This document shows positions 34,409 through 43,573 of a DNA stretch of 64,000 nucleotides, one piece after another. The DNA is taken from NCBI GenBank assembly GCA_965222505.1, contig OZ244956.1:62001-126000 (forward strand), written 5' to 3'. Made by a program: the position numbers and the translations under genes. Each line of letters begins with the position of its first letter. Within the stretch, counting starts at the first letter, position 1. The stretch is from G965222505 sp965222505. GTDB lineage: Bacteria; Bacteroidota; Rhodothermia; Rhodothermales; DATKEJ01. The notes below the pieces were generated by a model. The model had not been told where the DNA came from. It worked only from the letters and a program-made list of their open reading frames with translations, and made no database searches.

Positions 34409-36559
34409 TCATGAGTGACCTACAATGAAGCATGATGCGATTGGGGGTAGGGTGATCCTCACCTGGGTAACATCACGCCATCCGCTTTTCTCATGTACAT
34501 ACTCAACCCTTGAAATCTCTCCCGAGTGAGGATTCCAGCACGCAGGGCACACAATGCCCCGAAGTGACACCCAGGTGTTGACTTGAACCTTGCCGAGGTT
34601 GGCAAAGAAGTATACATCCCTTCCGTTGATGATCTTGTGGATGTACCGTAGCACTTTGCCGGCCTCAAACTGCACGTCATACACATCAAGCATGTTATCG
34701 AGTGCGCTACGTAGAGCCTGAGCGGTAGGCTTCTTCAGGAAAATGGCCTTGCCCCCATGTTCATTTTTTGTGGTCTTCCCAGCACCGGGAAACAGGGTTT
34801 CGATGGTACGGACTACATCTTCGTCATGCCCAAATTCGGCTGATTTGGACGGCAAGGTGCTGGTGGTAATGACCTTTCCACCCTGGTCATAGAACGTCTT
34901 TATTTTTTTGAGGTTACTCCATTTAATGGTCTTGTGCCCTGGCAGGATCACCACTTGAAACACTTCAAAGTTGACAAGGTTGTTGAGCTTCAAAGCGGAA
35001 CCTGTTACGGTGCATTTTTCATCCAGGACTTCTGGATGAATGAAGGTATAGTCTCGTCCTGCCTCCGCAATCAGCAATTCTCCAACGGCCACGTAGTCCG
35101 CTTCGGGTATAGCCACGCCGCCTTGATAGGGTCCCAGTTTGCCGTCCAGATGGTGCCCGGCTTGCAGGGTAGCAATCGGATAAAGCATGGCAATGTCAGC
35201 GACGTGCCGGCCCGGCTTCTGAAGCATCAAATTCAATCGGCTCATGTACTTGTTGTACTGTGGGAGCCCGTCGGCATACTTCTGGTGACGCCAGGATAGC
35301 TCTGGTTTGAAGGTGACCGCCTGGTCATCATACCATACGGCATGGGGAATCAACAGGTTGATGCCCTTGGTATACTGCTCCATCGCCACCTGGTAGATGG
35401 TTTCCCAACTGATGTCTCCCATTGCGCCGTAGGACTCAGACATGACCAGCGCCTTATCCCAGTTGTATGCAGCGGAGCTGATGACCTTGTAAAACCGCTC
35501 TGCGGGGCGAGATCCGCCGATCTTGTCCACTCCTGGGATGCCCTGGTGCTTGAAACACTTCATCAGATCCCCTGATACACTCACCGGATTGACGACTTCC
35601 TCCTGGTCCTGGTGGCCGGTCGCAGTGATCCCATGCCGGCTGCACCAATCCTGAACGACCTTGGGGAAACCGGAGGCGTAAAGTTCCGATCTGAAGCCGA
35701 ACAAGTAATTCCTGGCAGCCTGTGTCTCTGGGCCGATATCATACCAGAGGGCAGGGTAGTAGGGGGCCGGATCGAAGCCGTATTTGACCTTAAACTTTTC
35801 ATTGAAGGCTCCCGTCCACATCCGGCCTTGGGCTCGGTACAGGGTCGGCTCATCAAAGAAGACGCCGTCGATGGTTTTGCCGAAAAATGCTTTGAACCTG
35901 TCGCCGTATTGCTGGAGGGTCATCTCAATAAAAAGGGCTACCCCTTCCGGGTCCAGGTAGTCCACATTGGGATCGCCGTCTTTGCCACAGGTGAAGGTCA
36001 TCACTTTCCATTTCCCTTCCGGAATGGACCAGGTGCATTTGCCGTCTTTGGCTTTTCCCGTTAGATCAATTCGAATGCGCTGTTCCATTTCCAGGGCTAC
36101 GATGCTCATTAGGCGGCCTTGGGGTATCTCAGCAGTATATTGGCCCGGCCCGACCACTTCCTGTTCGTGCTTGTCCAGCCGCTTGATCGTATGGTCCGGA
36201 TACCGGTTCGCAAAACGCGGGACATCATCTCCGTGCATGGCGCCGGCACTGCCGCTTGGAAAGCCGTACTCGTCATAGATGCACATCGTCAAGCCTAATG
36301 CTTTGGCCTTTTTCAAAGCCGTGCCATACACCTTAAAGTATGCCTCGGTGAGGTAGGTAGGCTTGAAACCCTTACCGAAGGGCACAATACCAAAGCCTCC
36401 GTATCCACATTGGTCATGGGCCTCCTGCATTTGTTGAAGGATACCCGCTTCGGTGATCTTGGTATTGTTCCAGAACCAAAGCGGACGGGGGGCATATTTC
36501 CGTGGAGGTTCAAGGAAGGCGCGTCTAAGACACAGATCAGGAGTCATATACGATGCCAA
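34409..36559 (-). CDS. GH106-like glycoside hydrolase
   Basis: A 716-residue protein resembling the catalytic half of family 106 alpha-L-rhamnosidases and related large bacterial hydrolases. RPLWFWNNTKIT at the start, YGGFGIVPFGKG, CIYDEYGFPSGSAG (about 93-106), DGVFFDEPTLY (about 237-247) and MSESYGAMGDISWE are in the expected order for the barrel. The distal beta domains (about 500-716) are shorter than in typical GH106 enzymes of about 1000 residues. No signal peptide is seen, so it is probably cytoplasmic and would act on imported oligosaccharides. It is divergent from the T9SS/TonB gene block, which is a possible source of such substrates. Confidence 0.72.
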   Translation of the reverse strand: MASYMTPDLCLRRAFLEPPRKYAPRPLWFWNNTKITEAGILQQMQEAHDQCGYGGFGIVPFGKGFKPTYLTEAYFKVYGTALKKAKALGLTMCIYDEYGFPSGSAGAMHGDDVPRFANRYPDHTIKRLDKHEQEVVGPGQYTAEIPQGRLMSIVALEMEQRIRIDLTGKAKDGKCTWSIPEGKWKVMTFTCGKDGDPNVDYLDPEGVALFIEMTLQQYGDRFKAFFGKTIDGVFFDEPTLYRAQGRMWTGAFNEKFKVKYGFDPAPYYPALWYDIGPETQAARNYLFGFRSELYASGFPKVVQDWCSRHGITATGHQDQEEVVNPVSVSGDLMKCFKHQGIPGVDKIGGSRPAERFYKVISSAAYNWDKALVMSESYGAMGDISWETIYQVAMEQYTKGINLLIPHAVWYDDQAVTFKPELSWRHQKYADGLPQYNKYMSRLNLMLQKPGRHVADIAMLYPIATLQAGHHLDGKLGPYQGGVAIPEADYVAVGELLIAEAGRDYTFIHPEVLDEKCTVTGSALKLNNLVNFEVFQVVILPGHKTIKWSNLKKIKTFYDQGGKVITTSTLPSKSAEFGHDEDVVRTIETLFPGAGKTTKNEHGGKAIFLKKPTAQALRSALDNMLDVYDVQFEAGKVLRYIHKIINGRDVYFFANLGKVQVNTWVSLRGIVCPACWNPHSGEISRVEYVHEKSGWRDVTQVRITLPPIASCFIVGHS

Positions 36560-36803
36560 ATCGTTTTACTACTTGGAGGTGGACAACCAAATTATGATAA
36601 AACGGGCATAAGAAAAACCGGAGAAAGCAATCTGTTGAAGGCAACCGTTGGTGAAGTTAAACGAGAGGCTTGACGTTAAGTAGAGGTTATCTGTATGTTA
36701 CTTGCCTTAGGTTCACGGGGAGCCAGCGCATCCACCATGAGCTAGTCATGCTGATCTCTGCGAGCCTTTCGTAACATCCATTCACCATATAGGGGGAATT
36801 AAC

Positions 36804-38690
36804 ATGCAAAGAAGTTTATCACTCAGCTTTGCGCTGGTCTTGATGATCGGCGGAACAGCCTGGGGTCAAAGTACCGATCTGTTGTTCAACGTACCTACGT
36901 CGGACGATATCATGGGCGGCTACTCGACCGGCATTCACTCAGGTGCCCGGACGGTGGTTGGTCCATACGACCTGGACGGCGACGGTGCTCAGGAAATCCT
37001 ACTCTCGGACTATACCGGCGGTGGACGTGTTCATGTCATCGAGAATGTAGGGGTCAACACCTGGGAATTGGTCTACTCCACACCCTTCCTGGATTCCACG
37101 GCAACCACCAACAACATCCGCGCCATCATCGGGGGCGACCTTGATGGGGATGGCGCTGGTGAAATCATGTTCCTTGCTGGCCGCAGCTACAGCGAATTCA
37201 ACCCGAACATCGCTTCCTTGCCGCCGGGCCTCTATTCGTTTGAGTTCACCGGAACAGACAACGACTACGGTACCGCACCGGCCAGCATTAATGAGTTCAA
37301 TGCCGACCTGCCCGACCGCTGGCGGACCGAACAAATGCAAACCCTCGACGTCGACGGCGACGGCCTGGATGAAGTTCTGATTGCCAACAACGGCGGCGAT
37401 AACCGGTACGACAACTGGTATGTCTACGGCGTTTCTGGAGACATTGGCTCCGGCTTTGAAGTCTGGGTTGAAGAACTGCGTCTCAGCAGCCGCGCATCGC
37501 AAGAATTCGATCCCGTCTCACGCGGCGGCGGTAGCCCGTACTCCATTCTTGCCGCCGATGTAGATGGCGATGGGAGCATGGAACTCGCCATGCACTCCTG
37601 GAACAGCTACAACTTTACCATGGCCGATGTCACGGGCCCCGATGCCTATGCGGCACCTGACTCGACAGCAGAAAATGTCTTTGTCCATTTCCCGGATCCC
37701 AATGTGGAAGATCCCGATGATCTTGATCAGGTCTCCTTTTTCGGTGGCGTCGTGGTTGATATCGATGGCAACGGTGACGACGAGGTGGTCTATGCCAACC
37801 TGCAAACAGGTTCCGGCTCCGTATTGAACTACGAAGAAGGCGAAGACCCGTTGCAAATCACCGAAGACAACTTGGCCGTTGCGATTATCCCCGGGTTCTC
37901 CGGCCTCGGCCTGACGGCAGGGGACCTGGATGGCGATGGGCAAATCGAACTGATCGGTTCCGGTCCTTCCTTCTCGGCTGAGTCCTTCGTATCTGGTGGA
38001 AGCCCTGCCTTCATCCGGATCGCTGAATACAACGGCGGTGATGTTGAAGACCCTGCCAGCTACTCCACGGTCGAGGAAATTGACATCAGCCAGGACTTTG
38101 ACTTCCAGGCGTTCGACACGGTCAACCGGGACTCCGCAGGCGTCATGACCACATTCAACGAAGCCGGTGGGCAAGGACCGGAATTCGTAGCCAAACTGGC
38201 CTTCCTGGGAGATCCCGACGGCGATGGTGCTAACGAAGTTGCGCTTTCCTTCCAGGGTGTCGACGATTCAACGTATGTCTACAATGAAGTCTTCAATCCC
38301 GACGACTCCACCTACGTTCGCACGGTCGAATCCGCAACGGTCAACGAAAACCGCGTGTTCTTGCGCGTGATCTCTGGCGATGGGTTTAGCGTCAAGATAG
38401 AAGACGAGCGGATCGTGGTTCCCTCGGACTATGAACTGCACGGCAACTACCCGAACCCGTTCAACCCCTCCACCAACTTCTCCTTCAAACTCCCGATCGA
38501 CAAAAACGTGAGCGTGAAGGTCTATGATATCAGTGGACGTTTGGTTGACACCCTGGTTAACAATGAACGCCTTCCTGCCGGCAAGCATGAAGTGACCTGG
38601 GATGCGACTGGATTCTCAAGCGGGACCTATGTGTACACGCTCGAATTCGGCAATTTCCGGCAAAGCCGTCAGATGGTTCTTCTCAAGTAG
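36804..38690 (+). CDS. FG-GAP/VCBS-like T9SS-secreted protein
   Basis: A 628-residue exported protein. The signal peptide ends near AWG-Q (about 22). The body carries many DxDGDG-type calcium-binding loops (DLDGDGAQEI, DLDGDGAGEI, DVDGDGLDEV, DVDGDGSMEL, DIDGNGDDEV, DLDGDGQIEL, DPDGDGANEV), spaced as in FG-GAP/VCBS beta-propeller blades. The C-terminus is a type A sorting domain: NYPNPFNPSTNFSF, ISGRLVDTL, FSSGTYVYTLEFG, ending QMVLLK. It is thus a surface-attached or secreted propeller, probably a ligand or carbohydrate-binding protein. A strong Shine-Dalgarno AGGGGG precedes the ATG. Confidence 0.88.
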   Translation: MQRSLSLSFALVLMIGGTAWGQSTDLLFNVPTSDDIMGGYSTGIHSGARTVVGPYDLDGDGAQEILLSDYTGGGRVHVIENVGVNTWELVYSTPFLDSTATTNNIRAIIGGDLDGDGAGEIMFLAGRSYSEFNPNIASLPPGLYSFEFTGTDNDYGTAPASINEFNADLPDRWRTEQMQTLDVDGDGLDEVLIANNGGDNRYDNWYVYGVSGDIGSGFEVWVEELRLSSRASQEFDPVSRGGGSPYSILAADVDGDGSMELAMHSWNSYNFTMADVTGPDAYAAPDSTAENVFVHFPDPNVEDPDDLDQVSFFGGVVVDIDGNGDDEVVYANLQTGSGSVLNYEEGEDPLQITEDNLAVAIIPGFSGLGLTAGDLDGDGQIELIGSGPSFSAESFVSGGSPAFIRIAEYNGGDVEDPASYSTVEEIDISQDFDFQAFDTVNRDSAGVMTTFNEAGGQGPEFVAKLAFLGDPDGDGANEVALSFQGVDDSTYVYNEVFNPDDSTYVRTVESATVNENRVFLRVISGDGFSVKIEDERIVVPSDYELHGNYPNPFNPSTNFSFKLPIDKNVSVKVYDISGRLVDTLVNNERLPAGKHEVTWDATGFSSGTYVYTLEFGNFRQSRQMVLLK

Positions 38691-38698
38691 AGCCCTAA

Positions 38699-38860
38699 GA
38701 AACTGTTTGGTGAGGCAAAGTTGTGGCGAAAATGCAATGGGATGAGCCAATGTGCAGACGATTTTTGAGGGGCGTAGCAGGGCTACGTACCGAAAAAACG
38801 GATGTGCAGGGGCCAGTCCAGTGCATTTGCAGCCCAGCGAGGATCTTACCAAACAGTTTC
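38699..38860. mobile_element. 162-bp MITE with TAA target duplication
   Basis: The termini are GAAACTGTTTGGT and ACCAAACAGTTTC, a perfect 13-bp inverted repeat, flanked on both sides by TAA (38696-38698 and 38861-38863). It codes for no transposase and has an inner hairpin CGTAGC-AGG-GCTACG. The 3-bp TNA duplication is the type made by some IS5-family subgroups. It sits between the FG-GAP gene and its likely terminator. Confidence 0.75.
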
Positions 38861-38909
38861 TAAAGTGCCTGACTTCGGTCTTGCACTTTAGCTGCTATTC
38901 TTGTACGTT

Positions 38910-38949
38910 AGCGCCGGTCGGGGATTCTAATTCTCGGCTGGCGCTTTTC
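38910..38949 (+). terminator. Intrinsic terminator candidate
   Basis: AGCGCC and GGCGCT, with partly paired inner arms, form a long stem followed directly by TTTTC. It lies after the MITE and before the next gene, so it most likely ends the transcript of the FG-GAP gene upstream. Confidence 0.55.
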
Positions 38950-39002
38950 TATACTGCGCTTTTGATTGCTTCCCCTCAAAGCCCTATCACCAAGAGGTCG
39001 AG

Positions 39003-40664
39003 ATGAAAACATCCATTCTGCGTATTACCGCACTGGCATTTGTCGTTGCTGCATGCTGTACCCCAATTACCTCACTTGCCCAGTATAATGTCGGCGAAGG
39101 TTTTGAGGTCGCCTGGTCTCTGGATCCCCGTGATGCCCCCGATCTCTTTCCCAGAGGCCCGGCCTTTGGTGCGCGTAGCGTACTTACCGGCATGGATTTC
39201 GACAATGACGGCAACCTGGAAATCCTGTTCACCACCGATGAAACCCTGGCCCCGCAAGGTCCCGACCCAGGCATCATCGATGTGTTCCTCTATGAGAACG
39301 TCGGAGACAATGAATATGCCTACGTTTGGCATTACAGCAACCCAGACTCATCCAACTCATTACCCGCCCTGGGTTTTGGAGACATTGACGACGACGGGCT
39401 CTCCGAAATCTACCTGGGCATTCCCACCCTGCCCCGCCTCGGCTCGCCCAACGATCTGTTTATCTTTGAACAAAATGACGACCTGACCTTCCCGGCAGAG
39501 CCAACTACAGCCTATGGCTACGAGCGCGAAATCGATGCCGATTTCCGCCCAGCCGGGTTTCAAATCGTGGACGTAGACGGGGACGGCCAGAAGGAACTCC
39601 TGACCGTCTCACGGACCGGCGGCGCAAGGGAACTGGTGGTTATCACCCCGGATGCCGGGATCGACGCCTTTTCGACATTCAGTATCGAATTTGAAGCCGG
39701 AAATGAGATACTTGATGGAGGCGGTGTCTATGATGTGGATGTGGTTGATTTTGATGGAGATGGAAACAATGAGATCTGGGTAAACACCTGGAATAACTGG
39801 AGTATGTCCGTCTTTGAAGCAACCGGCCCGGATACCTACGAATTACAGCTTGATCTGGATGCCTTCGATGAAAACAACGATCCCGGATCCTTTAATAGCC
39901 ATGACATCAATTTCCATGACCTGGACGGCGATGGGGCGCTCGAAGGGTTCTTTCCCATGACCAATGGGGTCTACTATTATTTGGGGGCCAACGACGATGT
40001 CTCTACCTTGACCGGGGCTGATTTCATGCCGGTCGGGACCTTCGCCACCCGATCAAGAGGCGGACACATCGGAGATATCGACAGTGATGGTTTGCTGGAC
40101 ATCGTTGCCTCCGGGGGCCGTGATGAAACCATCTCGCGCATGGAATACGACGGCGCAGGTGACCCCGCTGATTCAACCAGTTACGCCTGGTCGGTCATTC
40201 TGGAGAGTATAGGGGAACCGCAAGACCGGTATTATCCCTTGCGTATCGCTGAAGACCTGGACGGGGACGGTCGCAATGAAGTGGTTGCCACAAACCTGTT
40301 TGCGACCGAGCCGGGACAGCCGATTTTGATCATTCTTGAGGCTTCGGACATGGCAACTGCCAACGAACCGTTGGACTTGCCGGACGGGTATGCCCTCGAT
40401 CAAAACTATCCCAACCCGTTCAACCCTTCGACCACCATTGCTTACACCCTTGGGGATACAGAAACGGTCTCGCTTCATATTTACAATGCGATGGGCCAAC
40501 GGGTTCGCACCCTGGTCAATGGGGCCGTTCGTCATTCGGGGCAGCACCAGGTGGTCTGGAATGGTCAGAGTGACGATGGGGCTACTTTGGGCAGTGGAAT
40601 CTATTTCTACAGCCTGGAGTTCGGCACTTCCCGTGTAACCCGAGCCATGCTGCTGCTGAAATAA
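39003..40664 (+). CDS. FG-GAP/VCBS-like T9SS-secreted protein
   Basis: A 553-residue exported protein and distant relative of the one at 36804. The signal peptide ends near SLA-Q (about 27). DxDxDG loops (DFDNDGNLEI, DIDDDGLSEI, DVDGDGQKEL, DFDGDGNNEI, DLDGDGALEG, DIDSDGLLDI, DLDGDGRNEV) mark propeller blades. The end has NYPNPFNPSTTIAY, YNAMGQRVRTL, GSGIYFYSLEFG and MLLLK, the sorting domain. It is the first gene of a tight run with the TonB receptor gene (9-base gap), a 1130-residue protein and a PorV-like protein, so it probably serves the same uptake system. Confidence 0.88.
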   Translation: MKTSILRITALAFVVAACCTPITSLAQYNVGEGFEVAWSLDPRDAPDLFPRGPAFGARSVLTGMDFDNDGNLEILFTTDETLAPQGPDPGIIDVFLYENVGDNEYAYVWHYSNPDSSNSLPALGFGDIDDDGLSEIYLGIPTLPRLGSPNDLFIFEQNDDLTFPAEPTTAYGYEREIDADFRPAGFQIVDVDGDGQKELLTVSRTGGARELVVITPDAGIDAFSTFSIEFEAGNEILDGGGVYDVDVVDFDGDGNNEIWVNTWNNWSMSVFEATGPDTYELQLDLDAFDENNDPGSFNSHDINFHDLDGDGALEGFFPMTNGVYYYLGANDDVSTLTGADFMPVGTFATRSRGGHIGDIDSDGLLDIVASGGRDETISRMEYDGAGDPADSTSYAWSVILESIGEPQDRYYPLRIAEDLDGDGRNEVVATNLFATEPGQPILIILEASDMATANEPLDLPDGYALDQNYPNPFNPSTTIAYTLGDTETVSLHIYNAMGQRVRTLVNGAVRHSGQHQVVWNGQSDDGATLGSGIYFYSLEFGTSRVTRAMLLLK

Positions 40665-40673
40665 GACCACACT

Positions 40674-43505
40674 ATGCGCAATCGTATGCCTGAGCATCCA
40701 TCCGGCGTCTGTCGAAGCCTCCGGGGTTTGACACATTTGTTTTTCTTTCTGCTGTTCTTGAGTACCGGCCAAGACCTCTTGGCCCAGGGTAAAATTGCGG
40801 GTCGTGTTCAGGATGCAGGCACGGGGGATGCATTGATTGGGGTCAACGTTATCCTGGATGGCACCACACAGGGGACCATCACTGACACCAATGGCAACTA
40901 CGTAATTCTGAACGTAAGACCGGGGCAGTATACTGTGGCCTTTTCCTACATCGGCTATCAAACCCAAAAGATAGCCGATGTACGGGTTACCACCGGCCAA
41001 ACCTCGCGGTATAACATTCAACTTCAGGAAGAACTCATTCAAGGGCAGGAGATTATCGTGCAGGCCGAACGACCCTTGGTACAAAAGGACCTCACGGCAT
41101 CTAAAAAGACCGTCGTCTCCGAAGAGATCGATGCCCTGCCGGTTGAGTCTTTCTTTGGGGTGCTTGCCACCCAGGCCGGGGTCAATACCGGCGCTGACGG
41201 AGCCATTCACATCCGTGGGGGGCGCAGCAATGAGGTTGCGTATCTGGTCGATGGTATGTCGGTTAGCAATCCGTTTAATACCAATGGTTTGGCGACGACG
41301 GTTGCTAAGGATGCCATTCAGGAAATGACCGTGATCTCAGGGGCTTTTAACGCCGAATACGGCAAGGCCATGTCCGGGATCGTAAACCTGGTGACCAAAG
41401 AAGGGAGTGAGCAAACACAGGGCACGGCCAGCTTTTATGGTGGGGATACGTTTACCGGTAACTCGGACATCTTCCTTACGCCGGATGGCGCCGCACTCAA
41501 CGAGTATACCTTTGAAGGCACGCTCAGTGGGCCGGTGCCGTTCTATAAGAAGATGAACTATTTCGTCTCGTTCAGGCGGGACGTGGACGATGGACACGTC
41601 TTCGGGGTACGGCAACATGCCCCTTCGGATTCGGCCAATTTCAACGGGGCCATTCCCTATTGGGAACTGCAAGGCCATCCGTGGTGGGAATACCTCCCGG
41701 CCGATACCCCTGGATTGGACAACCTCGTCTCAACTCAGGGCCTGGATCCTGAACAAACCACCTTTGGGCGTACCATTCCCAATGAGGTGGTGGCCCTCAA
41801 TCCGAGTTCGAGTACCAACTTCATCGGTAAGTTGACGACGCGTCCGTTTAGCGGAACGAAGCTGGAGTATTCCTTCTTGCTTGATCGGTCCAAATTCAGA
41901 CCAAATAGTGCCAGTTCCTTTTCGTACAGGTTCAATCCGGATGGGATTGAGACCCGGCGCGAAAACGGGTACAACCACGGGTTACAATGGACGCATACCC
42001 TCAATGACCGGTCGTTCTATACCCTGCGGTTATCCTATGCGCAAAACCGTTTTAAGCGGTTTGTATATGAGGACCCCACCGATCCCCGGTACGTGAAGGA
42101 CCTGGATGCCACCGGCAATGGCACCGTCGTGGGGTTCCCAGGCAACAATTTCCTCTTCGGCGGCAATCAAAAAACGCACATTAAAGAAGCCTCTCGCTCC
42201 ATCCGGGCCAAATTTGATTTTACACGGCAGTTTGGTTCGATTCACGAGGTCAAGACGGGTCTGGAGACCCAATTACATAGCCTCGACCGGGATAATTTTA
42301 TTGTGCTTTTTGATGGCAACCTCTACCGTGAGCCAACGGTCCCGGACGTGAGCACCCCGTCTCATGACCATTACGAAGGTCAGCAGGTCACCGAAATAAG
42401 TGCCTATGCACAGGACAAGCTGGAATTCGACGATTTCATTATCAATGCCGGGCTTCGGTACGAGTTTTTCAACCCCAACGGGGAGTACATCCCTGATCTT
42501 CTGGACCCCAATGGAGCGCGGCTGGAAGCTACCGCCAAGAACCTGTTGCTGCCTCGGGTGGGTATCTCATTCCCGATTACCGAACAAGGGATCATCCATC
42601 TCTCGTATGGCCATTTTGCTCAGATGCCGAGCCTGAGACGGTTGTATCTAAATCCTGAGTTTGAATTCCCCAAAGGGAGCCCCCCCACATTTGGCAACAC
42701 CAACATGCGCCCGGAGCGGACCGTCCAGTACGAAATCGGCCTGCAACAGCAGATCAGCCAGACGATGGCTTTTGATGTGACCGGGTTTTTCAAGGACATT
42801 CGGGATTACCGGGCGGTTCAACAGGTACGATTCAGTACGATAGCCGGGGAAGATGTGTACAACATCGAACTCAACCGGGATTACGCCAACGTCAAGGGTA
42901 TCACCTTCGCCCTGACCAAGCGGCGGGGGCGGGGCGGACTGCTTTCAGCTTCGGTCGATTATACGTTCCAGATTGCTGAAGGCAATAACAACGATTCGAA
43001 TGCCTTCTTCTTTAACTTCCTTTCGGGCCGGGAAAACGAGTTTGAGTTAATCCCCCTTAGCTTTGATCAACAGCACGTACTCTCGTCCACGGTAACCCTG
43101 ACGCAACCAAACAACTGGAGCCTGTCCTTCATCGGCCAGTTCGCAACCGGGTATCCCTATACCCCCTTGTTGCTGGATCAGAAAATTGATCAACTGCCGA
43201 ATAGTGGCCGGAAGCCCAATCAAATTAAGCTCGATGCCCACTTGTACAAGGAACTGAGCATCGGGGGCATTCAGGCCCGTGCGTTTGCAAAGGTCTTTAA
43301 TGTGTTGGATCGGCTGAACGAACGGTTTGTTTTCGACGATACAGGCCGGGCCACCTATTCCCTGAACGGCCAACGGGGTGTACATGCGGCCTGGGAGCCC
43401 TTTTATGGATTGCCAGGCATCCATGACCTGGATACCTTCAATACCCGGCCCCATTGGTATAGCGCCCCGCGTTCCGTCCAGTTGGGCATCTCCCTTGCAT
43501 TTTAG
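40674..43505 (+). CDS. TonB-dependent receptor
   Basis: A 943-residue outer-membrane receptor. After the signal peptide (cut near LLA-Q, about 38) comes a carboxypeptidase-regulatory-like domain (about 40-120: GRVQDAGTGDALIGVNV...GTITDTNGNYVI). The plug follows (about 140-250) with GGRSNEVAYLVDGMSV and SGAFNAEYGKAMSGIVNLVT, then the 22-stranded barrel ending in QLGISLAF with terminal Phe. No SusD partner is encoded beside it, so it is not a standard SusCD pair. The downstream 1130-residue protein may take that place. It imports an unknown large ligand. Confidence 0.93.
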   Translation: MRNRMPEHPSGVCRSLRGLTHLFFFLLFLSTGQDLLAQGKIAGRVQDAGTGDALIGVNVILDGTTQGTITDTNGNYVILNVRPGQYTVAFSYIGYQTQKIADVRVTTGQTSRYNIQLQEELIQGQEIIVQAERPLVQKDLTASKKTVVSEEIDALPVESFFGVLATQAGVNTGADGAIHIRGGRSNEVAYLVDGMSVSNPFNTNGLATTVAKDAIQEMTVISGAFNAEYGKAMSGIVNLVTKEGSEQTQGTASFYGGDTFTGNSDIFLTPDGAALNEYTFEGTLSGPVPFYKKMNYFVSFRRDVDDGHVFGVRQHAPSDSANFNGAIPYWELQGHPWWEYLPADTPGLDNLVSTQGLDPEQTTFGRTIPNEVVALNPSSSTNFIGKLTTRPFSGTKLEYSFLLDRSKFRPNSASSFSYRFNPDGIETRRENGYNHGLQWTHTLNDRSFYTLRLSYAQNRFKRFVYEDPTDPRYVKDLDATGNGTVVGFPGNNFLFGGNQKTHIKEASRSIRAKFDFTRQFGSIHEVKTGLETQLHSLDRDNFIVLFDGNLYREPTVPDVSTPSHDHYEGQQVTEISAYAQDKLEFDDFIINAGLRYEFFNPNGEYIPDLLDPNGARLEATAKNLLLPRVGISFPITEQGIIHLSYGHFAQMPSLRRLYLNPEFEFPKGSPPTFGNTNMRPERTVQYEIGLQQQISQTMAFDVTGFFKDIRDYRAVQQVRFSTIAGEDVYNIELNRDYANVKGITFALTKRRGRGGLLSASVDYTFQIAEGNNNDSNAFFFNFLSGRENEFELIPLSFDQQHVLSSTVTLTQPNNWSLSFIGQFATGYPYTPLLLDQKIDQLPNSGRKPNQIKLDAHLYKELSIGGIQARAFAKVFNVLDRLNERFVFDDTGRATYSLNGQRGVHAAWEPFYGLPGIHDLDTFNTRPHWYSAPRSVQLGISLAF

Positions 43506-43573
43506 CGCGGTTGCTACACCCCATGTTTATCCAGTAAGACCCAATGCAGGCAAATGGAAATCAATATTACCCT

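Noticed and set aside
40173..41210. Minus-strand ORF of 345 codons across the end of one secreted-protein gene and the start of the TonB receptor gene
   Set aside because: Both genes on the plus strand have clear domains; the antisense frame has no recognisable features.
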